Of a DNA stretch of 9,417 nucleotides, positions 1 through 6,188 are shown piece by piece. The stretch comes from Euryarchaeota archaeon UBA124 (lineage in GTDB: Archaea > Thermoplasmatota > Poseidoniia > Poseidoniales > Poseidoniaceae): assembly GCA_002502215.1 (NCBI GenBank), contig DAPT01000002.1, positions 1-9,417 of the forward strand. The letters are read 5' to 3'. Numbering within the stretch: the stretch's first letter is position 1; every line of letters begins with the position of its first letter. The position numbers were made by a program, and so were the translations under genes. The notes under the pieces are model-generated. The model did not search any database, was not told the origin of the DNA, and worked only from the letters and a program-made list of their open reading frames with translations.

Positions 1-384
1 CTTGCCCATGGACCTCAAATCCTTCTGCTCGACGAACCAACAGGTGGTCTTGATGTTACATCAGCGAGAACCGTACGATCATTGGTTCAAAAATTGAAAG
101 ATGAAGGTGGAACGGTTATTTATTCAACACATCATCTTGCCGAAGCACAGCAGGTCTGCGATCGTATCATTATCGTCCATAATGGGGTAATACAAGCGGA
201 TGGAACTCCCGAAGAACTGCTGACCCTTACCGAAACACAAACGTTGGAAGAAGCATATGTATCCTTGACAAGTGAAACAGCTCGCCCACGAATGGAAGAA
301 TCCGAAACACCGTCCAAGTTCTCTGCAATGTGGAGGCGACTCTTCACACCTTCGGGCAAATTGGAGGTGGTTGAAGATGAGTAG
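1..384 (+). CDS. ABC transporter ATP-binding protein, C-terminal part (NatA-like)
   Basis: This is the 3' end of an ABC ATPase reading in from the window edge in frame 1; the start, Walker A and signature motif lie outside. The visible 127 residues open with Walker B and D-loop (ILLLDEPTGGLD) at about residues 7-18, and the switch histidine lies in STHH at about 45-48. A typical ATPase tail follows (DRIIIVHNGVIQADGTPEEL), then an acidic, less conserved C-terminal extension of about 45 residues. Its stop codon overlaps the start of the downstream permease by 8 bases, so the two are surely co-translated as the nucleotide-binding and membrane subunits of one exporter. The permease type suggests a NatAB-like exporter, but the substrate cannot be read from sequence. 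The family assignment is very secure. Confidence 0.95.
   Translation, partial: LAHGPQILLLDEPTGGLDVTSARTVRSLVQKLKDEGGTVIYSTHHLAEAQQVCDRIIIVHNGVIQADGTPEELLTLTETQTLEEAYVSLTSETARPRMEESETPSKFSAMWRRLFTPSGKLEVVEDE
363..370 (+). promoter_or_regulatory. Shine-Dalgarno site fixing the permease start
   Basis: GGAGGTGG lies six bases before ATG 377, inside the end of the ATPase gene. It decides the permease start in favour of 377 over the longer open frame beginning at 272, whose first 35 residues are soluble and overlap the ATPase gene. Confidence 0.75.
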
Positions 385-1591
385 TCGGAAGAGAATTGTG
401 ATCGTTGCCAAGAAAGAGATTATTGAATTCATAAGGGATTGGAGGACCATTGTTGCGTTGGTTCTCATTCCATTGTTGTTGTTTCCTTTGTTGTTCATTG
501 CGTTCCCGATTGTTATGCAAAATGAAGCGGCTGAAATGGATGAAAAGACAGTGGATGTATTGGTCCAATCCGATGACATTGAAACGTACTTGGTCGAAGA
601 AATTGAGAACCAATCGGCACTCGTATTTGTCGAACCAATGCCATTGAATTTATCCACCCTCTCCGATTCTGGAAATAACACTGAACAATTACGTGACTTG
701 CAATACGATGCTATTTTACGAATAGAACTCCGTAACGACACTTGGTATTACGCAATATTACACCTGTCTACTTCCGAACAATCGAATGAAGCCCGTGGTC
801 GTATTCTAGAGGTATTGGTTCAGTGGGAAGAAGATCTCACATCCCAACGAATCGAGTCCGCTGGATTGGATGTTTCGTCAACACTGAACCCAGTTCAATG
901 GGATGGTCCAATTTTGAGCGCTGATGTTGCTACAAAGGGCGAGCAAGCGGGGATGCTACTCTCACTTTTCATTCCATTTGTACTCGCAATTTGGACAGCG
1001 AGTGCTGCTGTTCAACCTGCAATTGATATGACCGTTGGTGAGCGGGAACGAGGTACACTCGAATCCTTGCTAAGTTTACCATTGTCCAGAACAGAACTCT
1101 TGCTCGGAAAATGGCTCGCAGTGGTTTCCATAACCGGCGTTGGTGTCACCTTACAGATTGGTGGTTTGTTGTTTGGAATCGCATATCTCGCCAGTGATTT
1201 CATTGATGTCCCATCGTTGAGTATTGGAGCAATTTTGCTTCTAGGACTCGCAATCGGCTTCTATGGGACGATGATCGTAGCACTCTATCTAGCCCTCGCT
1301 ATGCGTTCAAAATCAGTAAAAGAAGCAGGATCAGTCCTTACTCCGATAACCCTTGCGATGATTATGCCAATCCTCTTGACTCAATTTATCAATCTTGATG
1401 ATGTTGAGATGTTCTGGTTTGGCGTACCGTTTGTGAATGTTCTTCTTGGATTACGCGAATTATTACTTAATCGAATCATCGTTGAACACGTCCTTGTATG
1501 GGTCCTAGTGTCGTCCATGATGTGCATTTTGACGGTTCGTTATGCAGCAAAGCAATTTCATCGCGAGGATATCATTACGACAAAATCATAG
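377..1591 (+). CDS. ABC-2 family permease (NatB-like exporter subunit)
   Basis: A 404-residue membrane subunit partnering the upstream ATPase. A first transmembrane segment at about residues 24-47 is followed by an external domain of about 140 residues. A C-terminal block of five or six hydrophobic segments follows (about 192-213, 246-270, 281-307, 318-337, 342-360, 370-388). Between the second and third segments is GERERGTLESLLSLPLSR (221-238), the cytoplasmic coupling-helix motif typical of ABC-2/NatB permeases, followed by LLLGKW. The architecture (TM, large ectodomain, TM cluster) matches COG1668-type exporters, where NatB takes part in Na+ export. The actual substrate is unknown here. 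The start at 377 is set by a strong SD, and the gene overlaps the ATPase stop by 8 bases. Confidence 0.9.
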   Translation: MSSRKRIVIVAKKEIIEFIRDWRTIVALVLIPLLLFPLLFIAFPIVMQNEAAEMDEKTVDVLVQSDDIETYLVEEIENQSALVFVEPMPLNLSTLSDSGNNTEQLRDLQYDAILRIELRNDTWYYAILHLSTSEQSNEARGRILEVLVQWEEDLTSQRIESAGLDVSSTLNPVQWDGPILSADVATKGEQAGMLLSLFIPFVLAIWTASAAVQPAIDMTVGERERGTLESLLSLPLSRTELLLGKWLAVVSITGVGVTLQIGGLLFGIAYLASDFIDVPSLSIGAILLLGLAIGFYGTMIVALYLALAMRSKSVKEAGSVLTPITLAMIMPILLTQFINLDDVEMFWFGVPFVNVLLGLRELLLNRIIVEHVLVWVLVSSMMCILTVRYAAKQFHREDIITTKS

Positions 1592-1595
1592 TATT

Positions 1596-1606
1596 CTTAA
1601 AATATT
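1596..1606 (+). promoter_or_regulatory. TATA-like promoter for the preQ0 operon
   Basis: CTTAAAATATT begins five bases after the permease stop. Its centre (about 1601) is 25 bases before ATG 1626, the spacing expected between an archaeal TATA box and the transcription start. The mRNA would therefore begin at or very near the ATG, making the first gene leaderless. In agreement, no SD sequence precedes 1626, whereas the internal genes mostly have one. I saw no clear BRE element. The element is seen in the sequence; its promoter role is inferred. Confidence 0.55.
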
Positions 1607-1625
1607 ACCAGGCTATGGGCAGAGT

Positions 1626-1802
1626 ATGCCTAAAGTAAGTTTGGATATGCCGAATGAACTTTTGTCAGATATCAAACTCCATGTTGGTGACGACAAGAAA
1701 TTTATCAGTGTAGCAGACGCAATACGGTCTGCATGCCGGAAATTGTTGGACCAACTCGATACAATCGACATGCGCCAAGGGCGAATAGGAGGAGATAAAT
1801 AA
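1626..1802 (+). CDS. Small ribbon-helix-helix (CopG-like) protein
   Basis: A 58-residue protein with the ribbon-helix-helix pattern. A short strand KVSLDMP (3-8) is followed by helix A (about 10-20), a turn, and helix B in FISVADAIRSACRKLLDQL (about 26-45), with a short basic and polar tail. Such proteins dimerise and bind DNA through the paired N-terminal strand. It is the first gene of the folE-queE-queC-msrB-queD run, and its stop overlaps the folE start (TAATG), so it may be the operon's own regulator; that role is inference. An in-frame extension back to 1542 is possible but would overlap the permease and lacks family-like sequence. ATG 1626 fits the TATA spacing for leaderless expression. 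An antitoxin role is unlikely because no toxin gene adjoins it. Confidence 0.75.
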   Translation: MPKVSLDMPNELLSDIKLHVGDDKKFISVADAIRSACRKLLDQLDTIDMRQGRIGGDK

Positions 1803-2368
1803 TGACAACAAAAGACGAAGCGGAAAAAGCGGTATTCCAATTGCTGAAGTACTTGGAACCAGATCCTACTCGAGAAGGCCTACGGAATACGCCACGTCGT
1901 GTTGTTGATTCTTGGGATGAAATCTTCTCAGGGTACAATTCAGACTCCGCTAGCATATTGGAAGCCACATTCAACGCCGAAGGCTATGACGGAATCGTGC
2001 TTTTGAGCAACATTGAATTTCACTCTACATGCGAACATCATTTACAACCATTCAGTGGAAAAGCCCATGTCGCTTATATCCCAGTCGATCGAATTGTAGG
2101 TATATCGAAACTCGCTCGTATTGTTGATCATCACGCTCTGCGACTGCAAAACCAAGAGCGAATTACCAACGACATCGCCAACGATCTTGTCGAGCATCTC
2201 AACCCGCTTGGAGCAGCTGTAATTATCCAGGCCGCCCATGGTTGCATGCGATGCCGTGGCGTTCGCAAACAAAATGCAATAATGACAACAAGTGCAATGC
2301 GTGGTGTTTTCTTTGATAAGAAAGAAGCCCGAAACGAACTTATGCAGTTAATTGAAAATTCGAGTTGA
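1802..2368 (+). CDS. folE: GTP cyclohydrolase I (type IA)
   Basis: Converts GTP to 7,8-dihydroneopterin triphosphate, the first step of 7-deazaguanine synthesis (and of folate-type pterins). The 188 residues carry all hallmarks: EGLRNTPRRV (25-34), the zinc and catalytic segment TCEHHLQPF with C77, H79 and H80, GISKLAR (100-106), QERIT (118-122), and AHGCMRCRGV with H146 and the third zinc ligand C148. These correspond to E. coli C110, H112, H113, H179 and C181. A second cysteine, C151, sits in the same loop. The length fits a core enzyme without N-terminal extension. An SD, AGGAGGAGA (1787-1795), precedes the ATG, which overlaps the upstream stop. Many archaea use the unrelated MptA/FolE2 for this step, so a type I enzyme here suggests acquisition from bacteria (inference). 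Confidence 0.97.
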   Translation: MTTKDEAEKAVFQLLKYLEPDPTREGLRNTPRRVVDSWDEIFSGYNSDSASILEATFNAEGYDGIVLLSNIEFHSTCEHHLQPFSGKAHVAYIPVDRIVGISKLARIVDHHALRLQNQERITNDIANDLVEHLNPLGAAVIIQAAHGCMRCRGVRKQNAIMTTSAMRGVFFDKKEARNELMQLIENSS

Positions 2369-2374
2369 ATAGGC

Positions 2375-3025
2375 ATGGATTGCGAACGCGCTGGAGATGC
2401 AGTGGGTGATAGTGCTACGGACCTTTCAACTGTTTATCCAGTTGTAGAAATTTTTTATTCTGTCCAAGGCGAAGGCTATCATGCAGGTATTCCGCATGTT
2501 TTCGTCCGATTTGGTACATGCAACCTCCGATGTTCTTGGTGTGATACAGATTTTGATACCTTCGAAGAAATGAACGCAGTGGATATACTTGGGGAAATAC
2601 TGCAATACAATTGCAATCGTGTAATCTTCACAGGAGGTGAGCCGATGTTGCATGATTTGTGGCCCCTTCATCGCTTGTTGAAGCGTCGGGGATTCTCTCT
2701 CTCCGTGGAAACCAATGGCACAATTTCGATACCTGAAGGACTCATCGATTGGATTTGTGTATCACCAAAAGACCAAGTCTATCCAAATTCGATTATTCGA
2801 CAGAACACGGGCAATGAACTCAAAGTGGTATACTGTGGCCAGGATATGGCAATGTACGATGAAATAAAATCTGGTTTTGATCATCACTTTATGCAACCCT
2901 GCTACATCGATACGGCTTCAATCGAGGAGAATGGCAAAATGTTTCAGCAAACCGAACAAATCGTCAAAGAGCACAACGGATGGAGATTATCATTGCAGAC
3001 ACACAAATGGATGGGAATTCTATGA
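2375..3025 (+). CDS. queE: 7-carboxy-7-deazaguanine synthase (radical SAM)
   Basis: Radical SAM enzyme that rearranges 6-carboxytetrahydropterin to 7-carboxy-7-deazaguanine (CDG). The 216 residues contain the substrate-end motif FYSVQGEGYHAG (27-38). The [4Fe-4S] cluster motif CNLRCSWC follows, with C49, C53 and C56 in the CX3CX2C spacing of classical QueE. Also visible are FTGGEP (85-90, SAM binding), VETNGT (111-116), VSPK (129-132) and the characteristic C-terminus LSLQTHKWMGI. About 20 residues before the conserved YPVVEIF block are not recognisable and vary in this family. Six bases separate it from folE, with only a weak AGG before the ATG. Its stop overlaps the queC start as ATGA. Confidence 0.96.
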   Translation: MDCERAGDAVGDSATDLSTVYPVVEIFYSVQGEGYHAGIPHVFVRFGTCNLRCSWCDTDFDTFEEMNAVDILGEILQYNCNRVIFTGGEPMLHDLWPLHRLLKRRGFSLSVETNGTISIPEGLIDWICVSPKDQVYPNSIIRQNTGNELKVVYCGQDMAMYDEIKSGFDHHFMQPCYIDTASIEENGKMFQQTEQIVKEHNGWRLSLQTHKWMGIL

Positions 3026-3807
3026 ACACAGTTGTTATTGCATTAAGTGGAGGCATGGATTCAACATGTTTGCTTATGCATTACCTAGCTCAAGGATATC
3101 GTGTTATTTGTATTTCATACAACTATGGACAAAAACACGCAATCGAACTTCAGAAAGCGAAAAAGACAATTCAACTCTGTCTATCCAAGGAGTACGACGT
3201 CGTACATCACGTTGTTGACTTATCTCCAGCAATGTCATTGTTTGATTCTGCACTGACCTCAAAAGACCAAAATGTGCCGCTCGGACATTATGAAGAATCA
3301 CAAATGAAACAGACCGTGGTTCCAAACAGAAACGCTATTTTTGCTTCAATATTGTACGGCTTTGCAATTTCTGAAGCAAAAAGAAATCAAAGCCAAGTCA
3401 TACTTGCACTTGGTGTGCACAGCGGTGATCATGCGATCTATCCTGACTGCCGCCCAGAATTCTACCAATCGTTGCAAGCTGCATTTGAAATTGGCAATTG
3501 GGATAGTGACATGGTAGAGTTTGATTTACCTTATCTTCACGGTGATAAGACAACAATTCTGCAGGACGCACTAAGCACGACAGAGAGACTTGGATTTGAA
3601 TTTGATGATGTCCTGAGGAATACCATCACATCTTACAATCCGGATGAGCATGGTCGAAGTTCAGGTCAAAGTGGCTCTGATGTGGAACGCATTTTAGCTT
3701 TTCACTCAATTGGTCGGAAAGACCCGATCGACTATCAAGATGACTGGGACAACGTTCTTCGTCAAGCTCTCGAAATAGAAGCCAATCATAAGGAGGGATT
3801 GAATTGA
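3022..3807 (+). CDS. queC: 7-cyano-7-deazaguanine (preQ0) synthase, lacking the zinc cysteines
   Basis: ATP-dependent enzyme converting CDG and ammonia to preQ0. The 261 residues show the PP-loop SGGMDST (9-15), YNYGQKH (33-39), TVVPNRNAIF (98-107) and GVHSGDHAIYPDCRPEF (131-147). The C-terminal segment includes ERILAF and GRKDP. In the family, the segment before ERxxAF reads CY...CGxCxxC and binds structural zinc. Here the equivalents are S204, S214, S217 and D220 (TSY ... SSGQSGSDVER), so all four ligands are gone although surrounding residues align without gaps. The start at 3022 gives the usual QueC N-terminus (MNTVVIALSGG) and an ATGA overlap with queE; an in-frame ATG at 2980 would add 14 residues inside queE. 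Family identity is secure. Activity without zinc is untested, but nothing else suggests decay. Confidence 0.94.
   Translation: MNTVVIALSGGMDSTCLLMHYLAQGYRVICISYNYGQKHAIELQKAKKTIQLCLSKEYDVVHHVVDLSPAMSLFDSALTSKDQNVPLGHYEESQMKQTVVPNRNAIFASILYGFAISEAKRNQSQVILALGVHSGDHAIYPDCRPEFYQSLQAAFEIGNWDSDMVEFDLPYLHGDKTTILQDALSTTERLGFEFDDVLRNTITSYNPDEHGRSSGQSGSDVERILAFHSIGRKDPIDYQDDWDNVLRQALEIEANHKEGLN
3791..3796 (+). promoter_or_regulatory. Shine-Dalgarno site for the TTG start of msrB
   Basis: AGGAGG lies seven bases before TTG 3804 and inside the 3' end of queC. There is no ATG near it, and the TTG overlaps the queC stop (TTGA), so this SD supports the rare start codon and coupled translation. Confidence 0.7.
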
Positions 3808-4187
3808 AATTTGAAGAACGCATCGCAGCATTATCAGATCTATCGTTTTATGTAACACAACAAAACGGTACTGAACGCCCATTTACTGGCGCATTGAACA
3901 AAGAATATCGCAAAGGCGACTATTTTTGCATCGTATGCGAAACAAAGTTGTTCACAAATGAGATGAAGTTTGATTCTGGGTGCGGTTGGCCTGCATTCCA
4001 CAGCGAGCATGGTGATGCAAACATCGAGCGTATCATCGATACATCGCACGGAATGACACGCGTGGAAGTTCGTTGTGGAACTTGTGACGCTCATTTAGGG
4101 CATGTGTTCAATGACGGCCCACGCAGGCATGGTGGTGAACGCTACTGCATCAACAGTGCGGCAATGAGGTTTGAGGTGAATGAATGA
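3804..4187 (+). CDS. msrB: Peptide-methionine (R)-S-oxide reductase
   Basis: Reduces methionine-R-sulfoxide in proteins. The 127 residues are a complete single-domain MsrB. Two CxxC pairs form the zinc site (C42/C45 in FCIVC, C91/C94 in RCGTC). SGCGWPAF (58-65) carries C60, GHVFNDGP is at 99-106, and the catalytic RYCINSAAMRF has C115. All expected cysteines are present. It starts with TTG overlapping the queC stop and ends overlapping the queD start (ATGA), so it is translated with the preQ0 genes although it has no known chemical role in that pathway. It may simply be carried in the operon, or it may link the operon to oxidative stress; the sequence does not say which. Confidence 0.96.
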   Translation: MKFEERIAALSDLSFYVTQQNGTERPFTGALNKEYRKGDYFCIVCETKLFTNEMKFDSGCGWPAFHSEHGDANIERIIDTSHGMTRVEVRCGTCDAHLGHVFNDGPRRHGGERYCINSAAMRFEVNE

Positions 4188-4633
4188 CGACAAGAATTCG
4201 AAGATATGTTGAAACCGATACAGGTCATCGTGTGCCTAATCACAAAAGCAAATGCCGTCATTTTCACGGTCATCGTTACAGATTTGAAGCTGAAATTGAA
4301 GGAGATATCGTTGAAACCTCTGGCGTAAGCGAAGAGGGTATGCTGATGGATTTTAGTGATGTGAGCAAAATTCTCACAATCCACATACACGATGTCGTTG
4401 ACCATGCGTTTGTCGTGTACGAAGGCGATGAAGAAGCCAGAAAAGTCCTAGCTGGGTTATCGCCGGATCATCGAACGGTTGTGGTTTCGTTTATTCCAAC
4501 AGCTGAAAATTTTGCAAAATGGGCATTCGAGCAAGTTGAGCCGCATATTCGTACAGCCTATGGAAATCGACTACGCTTAGTCGCTATGCATGTACGTGAA
4601 ACTCCAAAAAGTTGGGCTTCATGGTATGCTTAG
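4184..4633 (+). CDS. queD: 6-carboxy-5,6,7,8-tetrahydropterin synthase (PTPS family)
   Basis: Converts dihydroneopterin triphosphate to 6-carboxytetrahydropterin, the step between FolE and QueE. The 149 residues have the zinc histidines H15 (TGHRV), H28 and H30 (HFHGH), with the catalytic cysteine C24 just before them (KSKCRHFHGHRY). GMLMDFSDV (52-60), VVDHAF with H74, PTAENFA (105-111) and the C-terminal VRETPKSWASW with substrate-binding E139 also match the family. The Cys-x3-His-x-His spacing and the neighbours favour QueD over PTPS of biopterin synthesis. An SD, GAGGTGA (4173-4179), precedes the ATG, which overlaps the msrB stop by four bases. It is the last gene of the operon. Its TAG directly abuts the stop codon of the convergent trmJ-like gene. 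Confidence 0.94.
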   Translation: MTTRIRRYVETDTGHRVPNHKSKCRHFHGHRYRFEAEIEGDIVETSGVSEEGMLMDFSDVSKILTIHIHDVVDHAFVVYEGDEEARKVLAGLSPDHRTVVVSFIPTAENFAKWAFEQVEPHIRTAYGNRLRLVAMHVRETPKSWASWYA

Positions 4634-5473
4634 TCACTCTTCCTCGAGAATGACTCGCCGACGGCGACTTGATTGCCACTCCTTCTTTGATGTAGCATAT
4701 TCAAGTGCAGTTGAGGCATCGACAAATCCACCTATCAAACGGTTTGTCTGGTCTGGTTCTAAACCAGAACGTTGTAGTGCTCTGGTCAATGAATGTGTAA
4801 AAGAAATTCGTCGTTCATCACCACCCGGAAGGAACTTCGCAATGTCTTCAACTGATTTCCTCAAAACATTCCTTTGCTCAGGAGAAATACCCCGGTGTAT
4901 AGGTACAATGTCTGGAAGTGCTTTCTCATGTCCCTGGCGTTTCAGAACCCTGTACCTGTGTAGTTCGTATGTGAGTGTGTGAACTGCGTGACTTAGATTC
5001 GTGATAGGGTAACCTTCCCAAGTCGGGAGCGTTACGAGATAATCACAACGCAAGAGATCATCAATGCTGAGCCCTTTTCCTTCTTCACCGAAAACCAAGG
5101 CTATGGATTGATTTACATCATAGATGCGTTCTGAAAATTCCCAAGGGTAAATGAAATGCCTTTTTTGGGTTTTATCACCAATTTCACGTTTTCCTGAGGT
5201 TCCAACAACAAGGGAACAATCTTCAACTGCATCTTCAAATGAATCGTAAATTTGACACGAATCTAGAATTTTTCCCGCATGCTTGGCTCGATTACGCGCT
5301 TCGATGTCATCTGGATGGCAAACTGGCAGTACAAGGCGTAGTGAATCGAAGCCATGGTTCAGAAGAGAACGACAGACAGCTCCAAGGTTCCCTGGATGTT
5401 GGGTACCAATCATCACAACGTGGAGTGTGTAGGCAGAAGTGGGTAAAGGCAAGTCACTGCGTTCACCCATCAT
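4634..5473 (-). CDS. SPOUT-class tRNA 2'-O-methyltransferase, TrmJ-like
   Basis: Likely methylates a ribose 2'-OH in tRNA using SAM; archaeal TrmJ acts on position 32. The 279 residues show the three SpoU/TrmH motifs: GTQHPGNLGAVCRSL (23-37; N29, R35), ALVFGEEGKGLS (125-136), and LPTWEGYPITNLSHAV (149-164), which form the trefoil-knot SAM site. A C-terminal helical extension of about 85 residues (SPEQRNVLRKSVEDIAKFL onward) matches TrmJ layout, and the end is strongly basic (SSRRRR). Two adjacent ATGs (5473, 5470) follow the SD GGAGGA (5482-5477). I chose 5473, which overlaps the upstream stop as ATGA; the open frame continues to 5521 with unrelated sequence. Exact target is uncertain. It is last in the ribosomal-protein operon. 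Confidence 0.88.
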   Translation of the reverse strand: MMGERSDLPLPTSAYTLHVVMIGTQHPGNLGAVCRSLLNHGFDSLRLVLPVCHPDDIEARNRAKHAGKILDSCQIYDSFEDAVEDCSLVVGTSGKREIGDKTQKRHFIYPWEFSERIYDVNQSIALVFGEEGKGLSIDDLLRCDYLVTLPTWEGYPITNLSHAVHTLTYELHRYRVLKRQGHEKALPDIVPIHRGISPEQRNVLRKSVEDIAKFLPGGDERRISFTHSLTRALQRSGLEPDQTNRLIGGFVDASTALEYATSKKEWQSSRRRRVILEEE

Positions 5474-5691
5474 TCTTCCTCCATACGTCCAGTAAATTCT
5501 GCAATCCACAGGGGATTGCATGCCTGGTAGATGAAAAATAGAAATCCTCCGGTTTCTCGGTCGGGCATTACCAATGACCGACGACGTACGTTGTAAGAAT
5601 TTCTCAGGTGGAGAATCAATCGTTCGAGTGATTCTTGATCAGGTGCATGAACAGACACAGGTGTTCTGTTCCAATCAACCCATATGGGCAC
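5470..5691 (-). CDS. Small unknown protein between S17e and TrmJ
   Basis: I do not recognise this protein. From GTG 5691 it has 73 residues: an N-terminal MPIWVDW, a helix-like DQESLERLILHLRNSYNV, a basic RRR, then hydrophobic strands (GGFLFFIYQ, PLWIAEFTG) and an acidic end. It has no cysteine pairs and no membrane span. GTG 5691 comes 13 bases after the S17e stop with a GGGGT stretch before it. A TTG at 5748 would add 19 residues but overlap S17e and lacks an SD. Its stop overlaps the trmJ-like start by four bases (ATGA), and the trmJ SD lies within its last codons, so it is very likely translated. Position in a translation operon suggests an RNA- or ribosome-related role, which is inference only. 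Confidence 0.6.
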   Translation of the reverse strand: MPIWVDWNRTPVSVHAPDQESLERLILHLRNSYNVRRRSLVMPDRETGGFLFFIYQACNPLWIAEFTGRMEEE

Positions 5692-5704
5692 GACGATGAC
5701 CCCA

Positions 5705-5896
5705 TCAATCAGTTCGCCGTTGACGGTAACGAGTAACGTAGCCTGCAATCCAGTTGCGTAGCTTCTTTGTACTTACATCGGTCAATTGCTCAACCATTTT
5801 CTTGTTGTAATCAAAGTCATCTGTGAATTTCTCACCGTGCTCTTCAACAAGTCGGATAGCACGGATTTTGATAAAACTCGGTCGAATATTTCCCAT
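5705..5896 (-). CDS. rps17e: 30S ribosomal protein S17e
   Basis: Small-subunit ribosomal protein found in archaea and eukaryotes. The 63 residues match the family throughout: MGNIRPSFIKIRAIRLVEEH, KFTDDFDYNKKMVEQL, then STKKLRNWIAGYVTRY. The last seven residues (RQRRTD plus the preceding Y) are slightly longer than many archaeal forms. GAGGAGG (5910-5904), seven bases before the ATG and inside the end of L31e, is its SD. The start is two bases after the L31e stop. L31e is often followed by eIF6 and LX genes in archaea; S17e in that place is a different arrangement. Confidence 0.93.
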   Translation of the reverse strand: MGNIRPSFIKIRAIRLVEEHGEKFTDDFDYNKKMVEQLTDVSTKKLRNWIAGYVTRYRQRRTD

Positions 5897-5898
5897 TT

Positions 5899-6177
5899 TC
5901 AGGCCTCCTCAAACAACTTGACTTCAATAGGAATGTCGGGTTCATCGTGTCGTATTACGGTGAGTCGAATTTTTCTTGGTGGGTTCTCTATACCACGTTC
6001 CCAAATCCTTTCATTGACGGAAGGATCGATGTAGATTTCTTCCTCTGGTAGGACTTTGAGGTGACGGATTACCTCGTCACGGATAATTTGAATTGCACGT
6101 GGTGCACGCTTGAAACGTGTGATGTTCCAAGCTTTTCGTAGTGGTACGACCAATTCAGATGTTGCTGCTCTTGCCAT
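5899..6177 (-). CDS. rpl31e: 50S ribosomal protein L31e
   Basis: Large-subunit ribosomal protein located near the exit-tunnel surface, shared by archaea and eukaryotes. The 92 residues show the family pattern: VVPLRKAWNITRFKRAPRAI (10-29), IRDEVIRHLKV, then IDPSVNERIWERGIENPPRKIRL, and a C-terminal strand ending EVKLFEEA. Length is normal. The SD GAGGTGA (6190-6184) overlaps the L39e stop codon and lies six bases before the ATG, so L39e and L31e are read as a tight pair, an arrangement common in archaea. Confidence 0.95.
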   Translation of the reverse strand: MARAATSELVVPLRKAWNITRFKRAPRAIQIIRDEVIRHLKVLPEEEIYIDPSVNERIWERGIENPPRKIRLTVIRHDEPDIPIEVKLFEEA

Positions 6178-6188
6178 GCCACTTCACC

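Noticed and set aside
272..376. Upstream extension of the permease frame
   Set aside because: It would overlap the ATPase by over 100 bases; the SD at 363-370 and the normal family N-terminus place the start at 377.
124..741. Minus-strand open frame of 205 codons across the ABC transporter genes
   Set aside because: It lies opposite two well-identified genes, has low-complexity asparagine-rich content and no family resemblance.
1626..1802. Ribbon-helix-helix protein as an antitoxin of a toxin-antitoxin pair
   Set aside because: The adjacent gene is an intact GTP cyclohydrolase I and no toxin-like gene is nearby.
3022..3807. QueC as part of a defence system (DNA 7-deazaguanine modification or a QueC-like Qat/CBASS gene)
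   Set aside because: It sits with full FolE, QueD and QueE in a standard preQ0 pathway and no nuclease, helicase, Dpd, cyclase or ATPase partner gene is present.
4590..4982. Plus-strand open frame of 130 codons running past queD
   Set aside because: It is antisense to the TrmJ-like gene, whose SAM-binding motifs are clear, and shows no domain.
5161..5176. T-rich stretch on the plus strand as a terminator for the preQ0 operon
   Set aside because: It lies over 500 bases past queD, inside the opposite gene, and encodes conserved TrmJ-like sequence; nothing beyond base composition supports a terminator.
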